A stretch of 64,000 nt of DNA from HK1 sp965220535 (GCA_965220535.1 OZ244833.1:1116001-1180000), one strand, 5' to 3'; counted from the stretch's first letter, positions 9,445 to 18,784 are shown. The notes: generated from the letters alone by a model not told the origin. Translations and numbers: made by a program.

Positions 9445-10425
9445 ATGCTCGCTTTCATCGTCCGGCGTCTTTTCCAATCCCTGCTCGTGATGGTGGCGGT
9501 GGGCTTCATCGCCTTCTCGCTCTTCAATTTCGTCGGCGACCCGGTCAACAACATGGTCGGGGTCGAGGCCACCACCGAAGAGCGCGAACGGATGGCGGAA
9601 TCCTTGGGGCTCAACGATCCCTTCCCGGTGCAGTTCGCGCGTTTCGCCGCCAATGCCGTCCGCGGGGATTTCGGTCAGTCCTTCCGCCTTTCGGTACCGG
9701 TGGAGGATGCCATCGGCGAGCGCTTGCCCGCGACCTTGGAGCTCGTCTTCGTGGCCGCCCTGCTCTCTCTCGCCATCGGGGTCCCGCTCGGGGTCTATAC
9801 CGGATTGCACCGCAACAGCGCGTTGTCGCGCTTCTTGTTGACGATCTCTTTGGTGGGCATCTCGCTGCCGACCTTCTTGATCGGCATCTTGCTGATCCTC
9901 GTCTTCTCCGTATGGCTGAATTGGCTCCCCTCCTTCGGTCGCGGGGAAACCGTGGATATCGGCTGGCAGAGCAATCTCGTTTCCTTGGGGGGCTTGCGCT
10001 CGATCATCCTGCCCGCCTTGACCCTATGCCTTTTCCAACTGACCTTGTTGATGCGCTTGGTACGGGCCGAGATGCTCGAAGTGCTGCGCACCGACTACAT
10101 CAAATTCGCCCGCGCCCGGGGCCTGACCAACCGCGCCGTCCATTTCGGGCATGCCCTCAAGAACACCCTGGTGCCGGTGATCACCATCACCGGATTGCAG
10201 ATCGGCAACCTGATCGCCTTTGCCATCATCACCGAGACCGTCTTCCAATGGCCGGGGATGGGTCTGCTCTTCTTGCAGGCGATCGCCTTCGTCGACATTC
10301 CGGTGATGGCCGCCTATCTCTGTCTGGTGGCATTCATCTTCGTGGTGATCAACTTGGCGGTCGATCTCCTTTACTACACCATCGATCCGCGTCTTCGGAT
10401 CGATAACCACGTACACGGTCAGTGA
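9445..10425 (+). CDS. dppB: dipeptide/oligopeptide-type ABC transporter permease
   Basis: First inner-membrane permease of the importer, 326 aa, DppB family. It opens with the typical helix MLAFIVRRLFQSLLVMVAVG, has about six membrane helices and the EAA loop (DYIKFARARGLTNRAVHFGH). The motif ITETVFQWPGMGLLFLQAI is characteristic of DppB. The 3' end overlaps dppC by 4 nt. The 340-bp gap before it contains the terminator-like structure. Confidence 0.95.
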   Translation: MLAFIVRRLFQSLLVMVAVGFIAFSLFNFVGDPVNNMVGVEATTEERERMAESLGLNDPFPVQFARFAANAVRGDFGQSFRLSVPVEDAIGERLPATLELVFVAALLSLAIGVPLGVYTGLHRNSALSRFLLTISLVGISLPTFLIGILLILVFSVWLNWLPSFGRGETVDIGWQSNLVSLGGLRSIILPALTLCLFQLTLLMRLVRAEMLEVLRTDYIKFARARGLTNRAVHFGHALKNTLVPVITITGLQIGNLIAFAIITETVFQWPGMGLLFLQAIAFVDIPVMAAYLCLVAFIFVVINLAVDLLYYTIDPRLRIDNHVHGQ

Positions 10426-11432
10426 GCGCGCCGAGGATGAGCGATTTCGAACGGCAATCCGCCCCCCCCGAAGCCGGCCTTTCGCTCGCCGTCGGTCGCG
10501 GCGGGGCTTGGGCGCGGGCGCGGGATCGCTTGCATCGCTTTTTCGACAGCGATGTTTTCTACAGTTTTCGCAAATCGAAGATCACTCTGGTGGCCTTTTC
10601 GGTGACCTTGCTGTGCTTCGTCTGCGCTTTCGGCGCCCCCCTGATCGCCCCGCACGACACCAACGATGTCGCCACTTTGGATCTGATGAACGCCTTCTTG
10701 CCCCCGGTATGGCTGGAGGGAGGGGATTGGCGATATCTTTTGGGCACCGACGATCAAGGACGCGATGTGCTCTCGGCGATCATGTTCGGGATGCAGATCT
10801 CGTTGATCGTCGGCTTTGCCAGCGTCGTCTTTTCGATGGTGTTGGGGGTTTCGTTGGGTTTGATATCGGGCTATGTCGGCGGGCGCCTCGACCACTTCAT
10901 CATGCGGGTGGCGGATGTGCAGCTCAGTTTTCCCTCGGTATTGGTCGCGCTCTTGCTCTTCGGCTTCGCCAAGACCGTGCTGCCGCGGGGGATGCAGGAC
11001 GATGTCGCGATATTGGTGCTGATCTTCGCCATCGGCCTTTCCAGCTGGGTGCAATTCGCCCGCACCGTGCGCGGCTCGACGATGGTGGAAAAGAACAAGG
11101 AATACGTACAGGCAGCAAGGGTCGTCGGGCGGCGTCCTTTGGCGATCATGGCGCACCATATCCTCCCCAACGTGATGGGACCGGTGCTGGTCATCGCCAC
11201 CATCAACCTCGCCTTGGCGATCATCACCGAGGCCACGCTCTCCTTTCTCGGGGTCGGGGTGCCGCCGACCCAACCCTCCTTGGGGACCTTGATTCGTTTC
11301 GGCAACAATTTCCTCTTTTCCGGCGAGTGGTGGATGACCATCTTCCCGGGAACGGCATTGGTCGCCCTCGCCTTGGCAGTGAACCTTCTCGGCGACTGGC
11401 TGCGCGACGCCTTGAATCCGAAACTGCGATGA
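10422..11432 (+). CDS. dppC: dipeptide/oligopeptide-type ABC transporter permease
   Basis: Second permease, 336 aa, DppC/GsiD type. It has the N-terminal helix with preceding polar tail, the LGTDDQGRDVLSAIMFG motif and the EAA loop (YVQAARVVGRRPLAIMAHHI). A GTG at 10422 overlaps the dppB stop (GTGA), which suits translational coupling; an ATG at 10437 is an alternative, but its GAGG lies directly against it. The gene overlaps the ATPase gene by 4 nt. Confidence 0.94.
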   Translation: MSAPRMSDFERQSAPPEAGLSLAVGRGGAWARARDRLHRFFDSDVFYSFRKSKITLVAFSVTLLCFVCAFGAPLIAPHDTNDVATLDLMNAFLPPVWLEGGDWRYLLGTDDQGRDVLSAIMFGMQISLIVGFASVVFSMVLGVSLGLISGYVGGRLDHFIMRVADVQLSFPSVLVALLLFGFAKTVLPRGMQDDVAILVLIFAIGLSSWVQFARTVRGSTMVEKNKEYVQAARVVGRRPLAIMAHHILPNVMGPVLVIATINLALAIITEATLSFLGVGVPPTQPSLGTLIRFGNNFLFSGEWWMTIFPGTALVALALAVNLLGDWLRDALNPKLR

Positions 11433-13621
11433 ACGAACGCGCCCCGATCACCGGAGACGGCGCCGCCGACGCCCCGATTTTGGAGGTGGAGAACCTGCGG
11501 GTGGAATTCCCGACCCGGCGCGGCACCCTGGTGGCGGTGAACGATATCTCTTTGCATATCGAGGCCGGCGAGGTCTTGGGGGTGGTCGGGGAATCCGGAG
11601 CGGGAAAATCCCTCACCGGGGCGGCGATCATCGGCTTGCTCGAACCCCCGGGACGCATCGCCGCCGGGAGCATCCGTTTCGCGGGAAAACGTATCGATAA
11701 CTTAGGTCGCGAAGAAATGCGCCGCTTGCGCGGACGCCAGATCGCGATGATCTTCCAAGATCCGCTCACCTCCTTGAACCCGCTTTACACCATCGCGCAT
11801 CAGTTGATCGAGACCATCCGCACCCATCTCGATATGAGCGAAAAAGCCGCGCGCAAGCATGCGGTCGATCTGCTCTTCGAGGTGGGGATCCCCGACGCCA
11901 ATAAGCGAATCGACGAATATCCGCATCAATTTTCCGGCGGCATGCGCCAACGGGTGGTGATCGCCTTGGCTCTGGCGGCCCATCCTCGATTGATCATCGC
12001 CGACGAACCGACCACCGCTCTCGATGTCTCGATCCAGGCTCAGATCATCACCTTGCTCAAACGCCTGTGCGCCGAGCACGGAGCCTCGGTGATGCTGATC
12101 ACCCACGATATGGGGGTCATCGCCGAAACCGCGGATCGGGTCGCGGTGATGTACGCGGGGAAGATCGTCGAGATCGGGGCCGTGCAACAGGTCATCTTGG
12201 ATGCCATGCATCCTTATACCCACGGTCTGATGGGTTCGATCCCGATGATCGATCGCGATCTGGACCATCTCGTGCAGATCGACGGCGCGATGCCGCGATT
12301 GACGGAGATCCCCCCCGGTTGCGCTTTCAGCCCCCGCTGCGACAAAGCGATGGAGGCCTGCTTTGCAAAACCCCCGAGCCTCGTTCCCGTCGGCAAGGCG
12401 CAAGTTGCCTGTCTGCTCTTCGAGGGCGAGGCTCGAGCGCCGCGAACGAGCGCCGAGCCGGAGGCGGCCGAGGGGGTATCCGAGCCGAGCGAAAGCCGGC
12501 CGGCAAAAACGGGGGGCGATACCCCCGAACCTTCGGCGGAAAAAGCGGCGGGAAAGACAAATGCCGGTGCGAGCGATCGGGAGAAACGAGCCCAAGCCTC
12601 GGCCGCGGAAAAAGACGATATCCTGCTTCGGGTGCATCGTCTGGCACGGGATTTCGATATCTCCCCGCCGCTTCTCAATCGCATCTTCGAGGGACGCAAA
12701 CGCAGCCTGGTCAAGGCCGTGGATCGGGTCGATTTCTCGATCCCCCGCGGTCGCACTCTAAGCCTGGTCGGGGAATCCGGTTGCGGAAAATCCACCGTCG
12801 CCCGGCTCATCGTCGGCCTTTACACCCCTTCGGGCGGGCGCATCGAATTCGAGGGCCGGGATCTCGCGCTCGTCGAAGAGCGCGACGAAATCGAGGGGAT
12901 CCGCAAGCGCATGCAGATGATCTTCCAAGACCCTTACGCCAGTTTGAATCCCCGCTGGCGGGTCGACGATATCATCGCCGAGCCGATCCGGGCGGGCAAT
13001 TTGATCCAAGGGCGCGAAGCGATCGATGCCCGCATCGCCGAGCTCCTGCTGCAAGTGGGGCTCGCGGCATCCGACGGCAGAAAATTCCCCCACGAATTCT
13101 CCGGCGGGCAAAGGCAGCGGATTTCGATCGCCCGGGCCCTGGCCAGCGCCCCCGAATTCTTGATTTGCGACGAGCCGACCTCGGCCTTGGATGTCTCGGT
13201 GCAAGCCCAGATCCTCAACCTGATGAAATCGCTGCAAAAAGAGTTGGGGCTCACCTGCTTGTTCATCAGTCACGATCTGGCGGTGGTGCGGCATATCTCC
13301 GACGAGGTCGGCGTGATGTATCTCGGGCGGCTGGTCGAATGGTGCGATGCCGCCACGATCTTCGATGCCCCGCTGCACCCCTATACCCGCATGCTGCGAG
13401 ACGCGATCCCCGATCTTAAAATGACGGGGCAAGACCGCACCCCGGTGGCGGGAGAAGTCCCGAGCCCTTTGAACCCGCCGCCGGGCTGCCATTTCCACCC
13501 CCGCTGCCCCCACGCCGACGAGCGCTGCCGCAAGGAGATCCCGCAGCCGACGCGAAAAACCGGTCGGCTGGTCGCCTGTCATGCCTTCGAAGAAGGCCGG
13601 CTGCCCGCCGCGGGCTTTTGA
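11429..13621 (+). CDS. dppDF: fused DppD-DppF: two ABC ATPase domains in one protein
   Basis: Single 730-aa protein carrying both ATPases of the importer. Domain 1 (about 15-335): Walker A GESGAGKS, signature FSGGMRQRV, Walker B LIIADEPTTALD. Domain 2 (about 405-725): Walker A GESGCGKST, signature FSGGQRQRIS, Walker B LICDEPTSALD. Each domain ends with the oligopeptide-transporter C-terminal block with cysteines (PPGCAFSPRC and PPGCHFHPRC), usually a metal site. About 65 residues of Ala/Glu/Pro/Lys-rich linker join them. The ATG overlaps the dppC stop (ATGA). Such fusions are known in GsiA-like proteins, so glutathione or a related peptide is possible. Confidence 0.96.
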   Translation: MNERAPITGDGAADAPILEVENLRVEFPTRRGTLVAVNDISLHIEAGEVLGVVGESGAGKSLTGAAIIGLLEPPGRIAAGSIRFAGKRIDNLGREEMRRLRGRQIAMIFQDPLTSLNPLYTIAHQLIETIRTHLDMSEKAARKHAVDLLFEVGIPDANKRIDEYPHQFSGGMRQRVVIALALAAHPRLIIADEPTTALDVSIQAQIITLLKRLCAEHGASVMLITHDMGVIAETADRVAVMYAGKIVEIGAVQQVILDAMHPYTHGLMGSIPMIDRDLDHLVQIDGAMPRLTEIPPGCAFSPRCDKAMEACFAKPPSLVPVGKAQVACLLFEGEARAPRTSAEPEAAEGVSEPSESRPAKTGGDTPEPSAEKAAGKTNAGASDREKRAQASAAEKDDILLRVHRLARDFDISPPLLNRIFEGRKRSLVKAVDRVDFSIPRGRTLSLVGESGCGKSTVARLIVGLYTPSGGRIEFEGRDLALVEERDEIEGIRKRMQMIFQDPYASLNPRWRVDDIIAEPIRAGNLIQGREAIDARIAELLLQVGLAASDGRKFPHEFSGGQRQRISIARALASAPEFLICDEPTSALDVSVQAQILNLMKSLQKELGLTCLFISHDLAVVRHISDEVGVMYLGRLVEWCDAATIFDAPLHPYTRMLRDAIPDLKMTGQDRTPVAGEVPSPLNPPPGCHFHPRCPHADERCRKEIPQPTRKTGRLVACHAFEEGRLPAAGF

Positions 13622-13651
13622 AAATCCGACGACGAGAGCGGGAAATCCGTC

Positions 13652-14155
13652 ATGAGCATCGATATTTCCTTGAAGTTGAACGGCCGCATCGTATCCGCCA
13701 CGGTCGAGGAACGAACCCTCTTGGTCAGCCTGATACGCGATCGTTTCCGCCTCACCGGCACCCATATCGGATGCGATACCAGCCAGTGCGGGGCCTGCGT
13801 CATCCATGTCGACGGGCGCTCGGTCAAGAGCTGCGCGATGCTCGCGGTGCAAGCCGACGGTCGCGAGGTGCGCACCATCGAGGGTCTGGCCACCGGCGGG
13901 GACCTGCATCCGATGCAAAAGGCCTTCCAAGACCATCACGGACTGCAATGCGGCTTTTGCACCCCCGGCATGATCATGAGCGCATTGGATCTCGTCGAGG
14001 ATCATCCGCAGCCCGATGAAAAGACCATCCGGCACCGCCTCGAAGGCAATCTGTGTCGCTGCACCGGTTACCACAATATCGTCAAGGCGGTCGCCGCCGG
14101 GGCCGAGGCGATGGCGAGGATGAATCGGAACGAGGCCGCGGACGAGGAGGCATAA
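13652..14155 (+). CDS. coxS: xanthine oxidase-family [2Fe-2S] small subunit (CoxS-like)
   Basis: Iron-sulfur subunit of a molybdenum hydroxylase (CO dehydrogenase form II/aldehyde oxidase type), 167 aa, of normal length. The plant-type cluster motif GCDTSQCGACVIHVDGRSVK and the second cluster motif QCGFCTPGMIM with LCRCTGY are intact. It passes electrons between the Mo subunit and the FAD subunit. It begins 30 nt after the dppDF stop, followed by coxM 90 nt later. No large molybdopterin subunit gene lies in the window. Confidence 0.95.
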   Translation: MSIDISLKLNGRIVSATVEERTLLVSLIRDRFRLTGTHIGCDTSQCGACVIHVDGRSVKSCAMLAVQADGREVRTIEGLATGGDLHPMQKAFQDHHGLQCGFCTPGMIMSALDLVEDHPQPDEKTIRHRLEGNLCRCTGYHNIVKAVAAGAEAMARMNRNEAADEEA

Positions 14156-14245
14156 GGCCGCCGGCGGCCCGTCCGCTCGCTCGCCTCGTTCGCCCACCCG
14201 CCAAAGCACACGTCCCTCGCCAAGAGAAAAAACAGAGAAAAAATC

Positions 14246-15103
14246 ATGTACTCCTTCGGCTATTTCCGCCCCGCTTCTTTGGAGGACGCCCTCGCCCGAC
14301 TGGCCGAGGCCGAAGAGGGAAAACTGCTGGCCGGAGGGCAAACCCTCTTGCCGACGATGAAACAGCGCCTCGCCCGACCCTCGGCTCTGATCGATCTTGC
14401 GGGCATCGAATCGTTGCGCGGGATCCGACGCGAGGGCGAGCGGATACGCATCGGGGCCATGGTCACCCATCGCGAAATCGCCGTCTCGAGCGAGATCCGC
14501 ACCTCCCTCCCGGGGCTGGCCACGCTCGCCGCCGGAGTCGGCGACCCCCAGGTGAGAAATATCGGCACCATCGGCGGCTCGGTGGCGAATGCAGATCCGG
14601 CGGCGGACTATCCGGCGGCGTTGGTCGCCCTCGATGCCGTGGTGCACACTCATTCTCGCGATCTGTCGGCGCATGAGTTCTTCGTCGGAATGTTCGAAAC
14701 CGCCCTCGACGAAAAAGAAATCCTCACCGGGATTTCCTTCCCCCTTCGTCCGGCTTGCGCTTACCGGAAATTCCCCAACCCCGCCTCGCGCTACCCCTTG
14801 GCCGGGGTCTTCGTCGCGCGCAGGCTCAACGAGGATGCCAAAGACGATGCGGTGCGAGTTGCGGTTACCGGGGCCGGGCCGAGCGTTTTCCGGTTGCGGG
14901 AGATGGAAAAAGCGCTGTGCGAATCCTTCACCTTGGATGCGATATCCGCACTATCGGTCCCGAAGGAGGAGCTCAATAGAGATATCCACGCGGACGAGGA
15001 ATACCGCGCCCACCTCGTCTTGGTGATGGCGATGCGGGCCCTTGCCGACGTCATCGCCGGCGACGAGCCCATCGACCCGACCCTTGTCGACAAAAACCTT
15101 TGA
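14246..15103 (+). CDS. coxM: xanthine oxidase-family FAD-binding middle subunit (CoxM-like)
   Basis: FAD-binding subunit of a molybdenum hydroxylase, 285 aa. It starts with the typical MYSFGYFRPASLEDALARL, has the FAD motifs LLAGGQTLLP and TIGGSVANADPAADYPA, and a C-terminal CO_deh_flav_C-like region. With CoxS it would form the electron-transfer half of the enzyme; the catalytic CoxL is missing locally. CO, an aldehyde or an N-heterocycle are all possible substrates. It ends directly before the DUF1223 gene. Confidence 0.93.
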   Translation: MYSFGYFRPASLEDALARLAEAEEGKLLAGGQTLLPTMKQRLARPSALIDLAGIESLRGIRREGERIRIGAMVTHREIAVSSEIRTSLPGLATLAAGVGDPQVRNIGTIGGSVANADPAADYPAALVALDAVVHTHSRDLSAHEFFVGMFETALDEKEILTGISFPLRPACAYRKFPNPASRYPLAGVFVARRLNEDAKDDAVRVAVTGAGPSVFRLREMEKALCESFTLDAISALSVPKEELNRDIHADEEYRAHLVLVMAMRALADVIAGDEPIDPTLVDKNL

Positions 15104-15114
15104 GAGAAAAAACC

Positions 15115-15909
15115 ATGAACCGATTCCGATTCGCCCCTTTCTCGATCGCCGCAAGCCTCGCCTTGGCGCTCGCCCTCCTGTCGCCGACCCCCTCGCACGC
15201 CCAAAGGGCCGATATCCAAGGGCCGACGACCCGCGCGCTCTTGGTCGAACTTTTCACTTCCGAGGGCTGCAGCAGCTGCCCCCCGGCGGAGGAATGGCTC
15301 AACACCTTGGAGGATCGAGACGACCTGTGGCAAAGGGTGGTCCCGATCGCGCATCACGTGGATTATTGGGATTACATCGGCTGGCCGGATCGATTCGCCG
15401 ACCCCAAGAACAGCGAACGCCAACGCCGATACCGCAAAGACGGTTTCACTAGCGGGGTCTACACCCCGGGGCTCGTCGTCGGCGGACGCGAATGGCGAGG
15501 CTGGTTTCGCAACCGCACGATCGATCTGAAGGATGCGGGAAAAAAGATCGGATCGATCCGAATCGAAGCCCGGGACGGGTATTTCGAAGCGAGTTTCTCC
15601 GCCCTTTCCCCGGCGGTGATCGAGGCCCCGGCGTTGGATCTGCATATCGCCCGTTTGGGCTTCGATCTCGAAACCTCGGTCCTCGCCGGGGAAAATCGCG
15701 GACGCACCCTGCACCACCAATTCGTATCCCTCGGACACAGCGTGCATCGGCTCGTCCGCGAAAACGCCGGGGGCGATGTCTATTGGCGAACGAGCGGGGA
15801 ACTGCCTGCGGCTTCGGCTGCCGCTCCCCGGCAGGGGCTTGCCGCTTGGGTGAGTCCGGCGGGGGAACTGCCTCCGATCCAAGCCGCCGGCGGCTGGATC
15901 GAACCTTAA
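15115..15909 (+). CDS. secreted DUF1223 family protein (thioredoxin-like fold)
   Basis: 264-aa protein of the DUF1223 family, whose members have a thioredoxin-like core. The ATG at 15115 starts a clear signal peptide ending near SHAQR. The family motif VELFTSEGCSSCPPAEEW carries a CxxC-like cysteine pair, and the stretches HVDYWDYIGWPDRF and YTPGLVVGG are conserved. A periplasmic redox role is plausible but unproven. It lies 11 nt after coxM and is probably the last gene of the operon. Confidence 0.9.
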   Translation: MNRFRFAPFSIAASLALALALLSPTPSHAQRADIQGPTTRALLVELFTSEGCSSCPPAEEWLNTLEDRDDLWQRVVPIAHHVDYWDYIGWPDRFADPKNSERQRRYRKDGFTSGVYTPGLVVGGREWRGWFRNRTIDLKDAGKKIGSIRIEARDGYFEASFSALSPAVIEAPALDLHIARLGFDLETSVLAGENRGRTLHHQFVSLGHSVHRLVRENAGGDVYWRTSGELPAASAAAPRQGLAAWVSPAGELPPIQAAGGWIEP

Positions 15910-16058
15910 GGGGGAATATCGAGGGGAAAGGGACGAAGTCTTCGACCTAGGCCGAAGGCGTCGCCGATCGCAGCGGGTTTCGAAGGGCGCTTCGAAGGCG
16001 AAAAACGCAAGAAAACGCAAGCGACGCAAGAACGCTTCGATCGAGCGTCAAGCGAGCG

Positions 16059-16508
16059 TCAATCGAGCAGAGATTCCAGCCGCTCGGCCATCTCTTTCGA
16101 TTCGTAGCGATCGATCTGTCGGCTACCGCTGCATATATCGATACGCGAATCGCCCTCGTCGAGGAATATCATATAAAAAGCGCCGACCTCCATGCGCACT
16201 CCGCAATCGCCGCCTCCCAAGCCGGTACGAAAAGCCTCTCGATCGCCGAACTCCCCCCGGATCGGATAACGAGGCTCGAAGATCGCCTCGATCCGCCCCC
16301 ATTCAGGCATCGAATCCGCCGCCCCGGCTGCCGTCTTCGGCGGAAGGATCCTCGCCTCCACCAAATGCCCGATAAAAATACGGTGGGCTCGATCGACATG
16401 CTCGTCGAGCGTCGCCGCCAAACAACTGCAAGCCAAGCCTGAGCGAGGGGCGAGCGCGCATAGCGACACGAGCGCAAGAAGCGCCGATATTCCTTTCAAT
16501 CCCTTCAT
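16059..16508 (-). CDS. secreted NTR/TIMP-like protein
   Basis: 149-aa exported protein. A signal peptide ends at about GLAC, leaving a mature N-terminus starting CSC, as in bacterial proteins related to the netrin/TIMP fold. Supporting features are the AHRIFIGHLVEAR strand, a central GGGDCGVRMEVGAFYMIF and a late cysteine in DICSGS, all at the spacing of that fold. Function in bacteria is unknown. Its ATG directly follows the stop of the HNH gene, so the two are co-translated. Assignment rests on pattern only. Confidence 0.6.
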   Translation of the reverse strand: MKGLKGISALLALVSLCALAPRSGLACSCLAATLDEHVDRAHRIFIGHLVEARILPPKTAAGAADSMPEWGRIEAIFEPRYPIRGEFGDREAFRTGLGGGDCGVRMEVGAFYMIFLDEGDSRIDICSGSRQIDRYESKEMAERLESLLD

Positions 16509-17432
16509 CTATCGCAGTCCTCGGAAAATCTCGAAGCGGGCGGCGAGCCGGTCCCGGCGCGGATGATCGCGCACCCTTTCCGGAAGCAGGAGGCCGGCAC
16601 CTTGCAATCCTAGCAGCGAATCCCGCATCGGAGCATCGTCGGAGCCGCGCAATCGCTCCGATACATGAACGCGGTAATCCCCGTCGATGCCGATCAAATT
16701 CTCTTCGTAAGCCGCATGATGGATCTTCGACAGCAGCAGCCCGTCTTGCACCTCGACCCTTGCCAAGCCTTCCGGCCTCGCCGGCAGGATCCGCGCCACA
16801 TCCAGCAGCCTTCTATCCCGCAGCCTCGATATGGCACAGCGATGGTCATAAGCACGGCTGACCGCCATTTTGAACCAAGTATCGTGAAGACGCTTTTTAT
16901 GGATCGAAAGAGCGTATCGGCGCTCTTGCGGATTCGGGGCCGGCAATACATCCTGATCCGGCAAGCCGAAGGAAATACCGGCTTCGAGCGCATCGGCATC
17001 CCAGCGGGTGATATAGCTCGGCATCAGTGCCTGATAACGCCCGGGAGCCACCCCCAAAAAGTAGAGGATCCGGATTTCGTTTTCCATCGCTTCGAGGAGG
17101 TGGCGATTTTGCGCCCGCCTCGGATCGGTACCCATGAAGGCGTAATCCAGACTCTCCTCGCATTCGAACACTCTTTTTTGGATATCTTGTTGATCGTCGT
17201 ACCACACGCGATTGCCGGGCCTCGGGAAGACGGTCTTGATCGAGAGCAAGAAGCGCATCCTCGCCGGTTTGTGGATCCCCATCTGCGGATGAATGATCGT
17301 GAACCGCTCATCGCCGATGAAAAATCCGTTCCTCAACTTGATTTCTTCGATACAACCGTCTTGATCGACATGCTCGAGAACATGACGAAAGGCCGCCTGT
17401 CTTACCATGGCATCGGGATCGCTGTCGATCAT
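16509..17432 (-). CDS. HNH endonuclease domain protein (HNH_2 type)
   Basis: 307-aa protein with a C-terminal HNH_2-like nuclease domain. The signature runs HRCAISRLRDRRLLDVARIL, then VQDGLLLSKIHHAAY, then DGDYRVHVSERL. In the family the first block usually has AAHI with a histidine; here it reads VARIL, so one catalytic/metal histidine may be lost. The N-terminal ~190 residues are unassigned and may be a recognition domain. The ATG at 17432 is chosen because GGGGAGA lies 9 nt before it. It diverges from the XRE-ImmA/IrrE gene. Confidence 0.75.
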   Translation of the reverse strand: MIDSDPDAMVRQAAFRHVLEHVDQDGCIEEIKLRNGFFIGDERFTIIHPQMGIHKPARMRFLLSIKTVFPRPGNRVWYDDQQDIQKRVFECEESLDYAFMGTDPRRAQNRHLLEAMENEIRILYFLGVAPGRYQALMPSYITRWDADALEAGISFGLPDQDVLPAPNPQERRYALSIHKKRLHDTWFKMAVSRAYDHRCAISRLRDRRLLDVARILPARPEGLARVEVQDGLLLSKIHHAAYEENLIGIDGDYRVHVSERLRGSDDAPMRDSLLGLQGAGLLLPERVRDHPRRDRLAARFEIFRGLR

Positions 17433-17578
17433 CGAAAGTCTCCCCGAGGCGCTTGCCGAATATCGAACTCGGGTCCGCGCCTTTGGTTTTCGCGGACAAA
17501 CTACCATTACAATGACATATCGCAATATACCTTCGATTGTATAACAGGGTTTATAAAGGGTTTACAACAGGGGGATCG
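17433..17578. promoter_or_regulatory. AT-rich divergent promoter region between HNH and ImmA/IrrE genes
   Basis: This 146-bp stretch is clearly more AT-rich than its surroundings, with TATA-like words on both strands (TATACAAT on minus, TTTATAAAG on plus) and a short direct repeat GGGTTTA at 17548-17565. It is a likely site for autoregulation by the XRE domain of the right-hand gene. No single promoter can be fixed with confidence. Confidence 0.4.
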
Positions 17579-18784
17579 ATGGCAAGGAAGATTGTCAGAG
17601 CGCTGGTGAAACCGGAGATTTTGCTCTGGGCCCGCAAGAGCGCAGGCTTCGAACTCGATGAGGTCGCGACCGGCGCCCTGTCCAAACTGCCGCAGTGGGA
17701 AGCGGGCGAGCTGAAACCCACGATCGGCCAACTTCGCGCCCTGGCCAAGAAATACGAACGTCCGCTTGCCGTCTTCTACCTGCAAGAAGTACCGCTCGAC
17801 TTTCAGACCATCGCCGATTTCAGGCGGCCTCCCGACAAAGGGATGCAGCGAATATCGCCCCGACTCCACCTGCAAGTGCGAGCGGCTCGGGAGCGACGAG
17901 AGATCGCCCTCGATCTGCTGCAAGAGAGCGGAGACGAGACCCCTGAACTGACGATCTCGGCCACCCTCGACGACGATCCGGAGGTCGTCGGGGCGAGAGT
18001 GCGGCGGTTCTTAGGCGTCGACGACGACGAACAACGCGGCGCATGGCGGGATAAAAGAAAAGCCTTCGATGAATGGCGGTCGCTGATCGAGGCCGCCGGT
18101 GCGCTCGTCTTTCAATTCGACAAGGTGGAGACGAGTGAAGCCTCGGGTTTTGCCCTCTCTCATACCCGGCTACCGGTGATCGCTGTCAACCGTGCCGATC
18201 AACCCGCTCGTCGGAGCTTCTCCCTGCTCCACGAGTTCGCCCATCTGCTGCTGTCGAAAAGCGGTGTCTCGCAGCAATTCGATATCGATACGACCTCGTT
18301 GCCGCCTGAAACTCAAAATACCGAGATCTGGTGCAACGCGGTGGCGGCAGCGGCGTTGTTGCCGCGCACCTTGTTCATGGGCGAGGAGCGGGTGCGGGAT
18401 CACGAGAAAGGCGATCCGATCTGGACTGATGACGATATCAACGCCTTGGCATCGATATTCACCGTAAGCCGGATCTCGATCCTGCGTCGCTTGCTGACGC
18501 TCGAGTTGACCGATCGATCCTTTTACAAGGCCAAGGAAGCCGAGTACGCCCGGGGCTACGCCGAATTCCTCGAGCGCAAAAAAGCCTCCTCGGCGAGCAA
18601 GCGATTCGGCGGTCGCAACATGCCTTATGAGGCTTTCAGCCTATTGGGGCGGAGCTTCATTCGCATGGTACTCACCCCCTACCATAACGACCGGATCACG
18701 CTGCGGGATGTATCGGATTATCTGAACCTGAAGACCGACCATATTCCGAGGGTCGAGCGAATCCTCTTCGAGGAAGCCGCTTGA
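17579..18784 (+). CDS. XRE-family regulator fused to ImmA/IrrE metallopeptidase
   Basis: 401-aa protein. The N-terminal ~70 residues are a helix-turn-helix (WARKSAGFELDEVA ... LPQWEAGELKPTIGQLRALA). The middle carries a zinc-metalloprotease motif HEFAH at 218-222 followed by the ImmA/IrrE block. Such proteins are commonly the antitoxin/regulator partner of a DUF4411 PIN-type toxin, and a decayed DUF4411 frame overlaps the stop codon here. The ATG at 17579 follows AGGGGG. Its role would be repression plus proteolysis of a partner protein. Confidence 0.9.
   Translation: MARKIVRALVKPEILLWARKSAGFELDEVATGALSKLPQWEAGELKPTIGQLRALAKKYERPLAVFYLQEVPLDFQTIADFRRPPDKGMQRISPRLHLQVRAARERREIALDLLQESGDETPELTISATLDDDPEVVGARVRRFLGVDDDEQRGAWRDKRKAFDEWRSLIEAAGALVFQFDKVETSEASGFALSHTRLPVIAVNRADQPARRSFSLLHEFAHLLLSKSGVSQQFDIDTTSLPPETQNTEIWCNAVAAAALLPRTLFMGEERVRDHEKGDPIWTDDDINALASIFTVSRISILRRLLTLELTDRSFYKAKEAEYARGYAEFLERKKASSASKRFGGRNMPYEAFSLLGRSFIRMVLTPYHNDRITLRDVSDYLNLKTDHIPRVERILFEEAA

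Noticed and set aside
10508..11428. Extension of the dppDF frame over dppC (would give a 1037-aa protein)
   Set aside because: The extra part is an out-of-frame reading of dppC; the ATGA overlap at 11429 is the real start.
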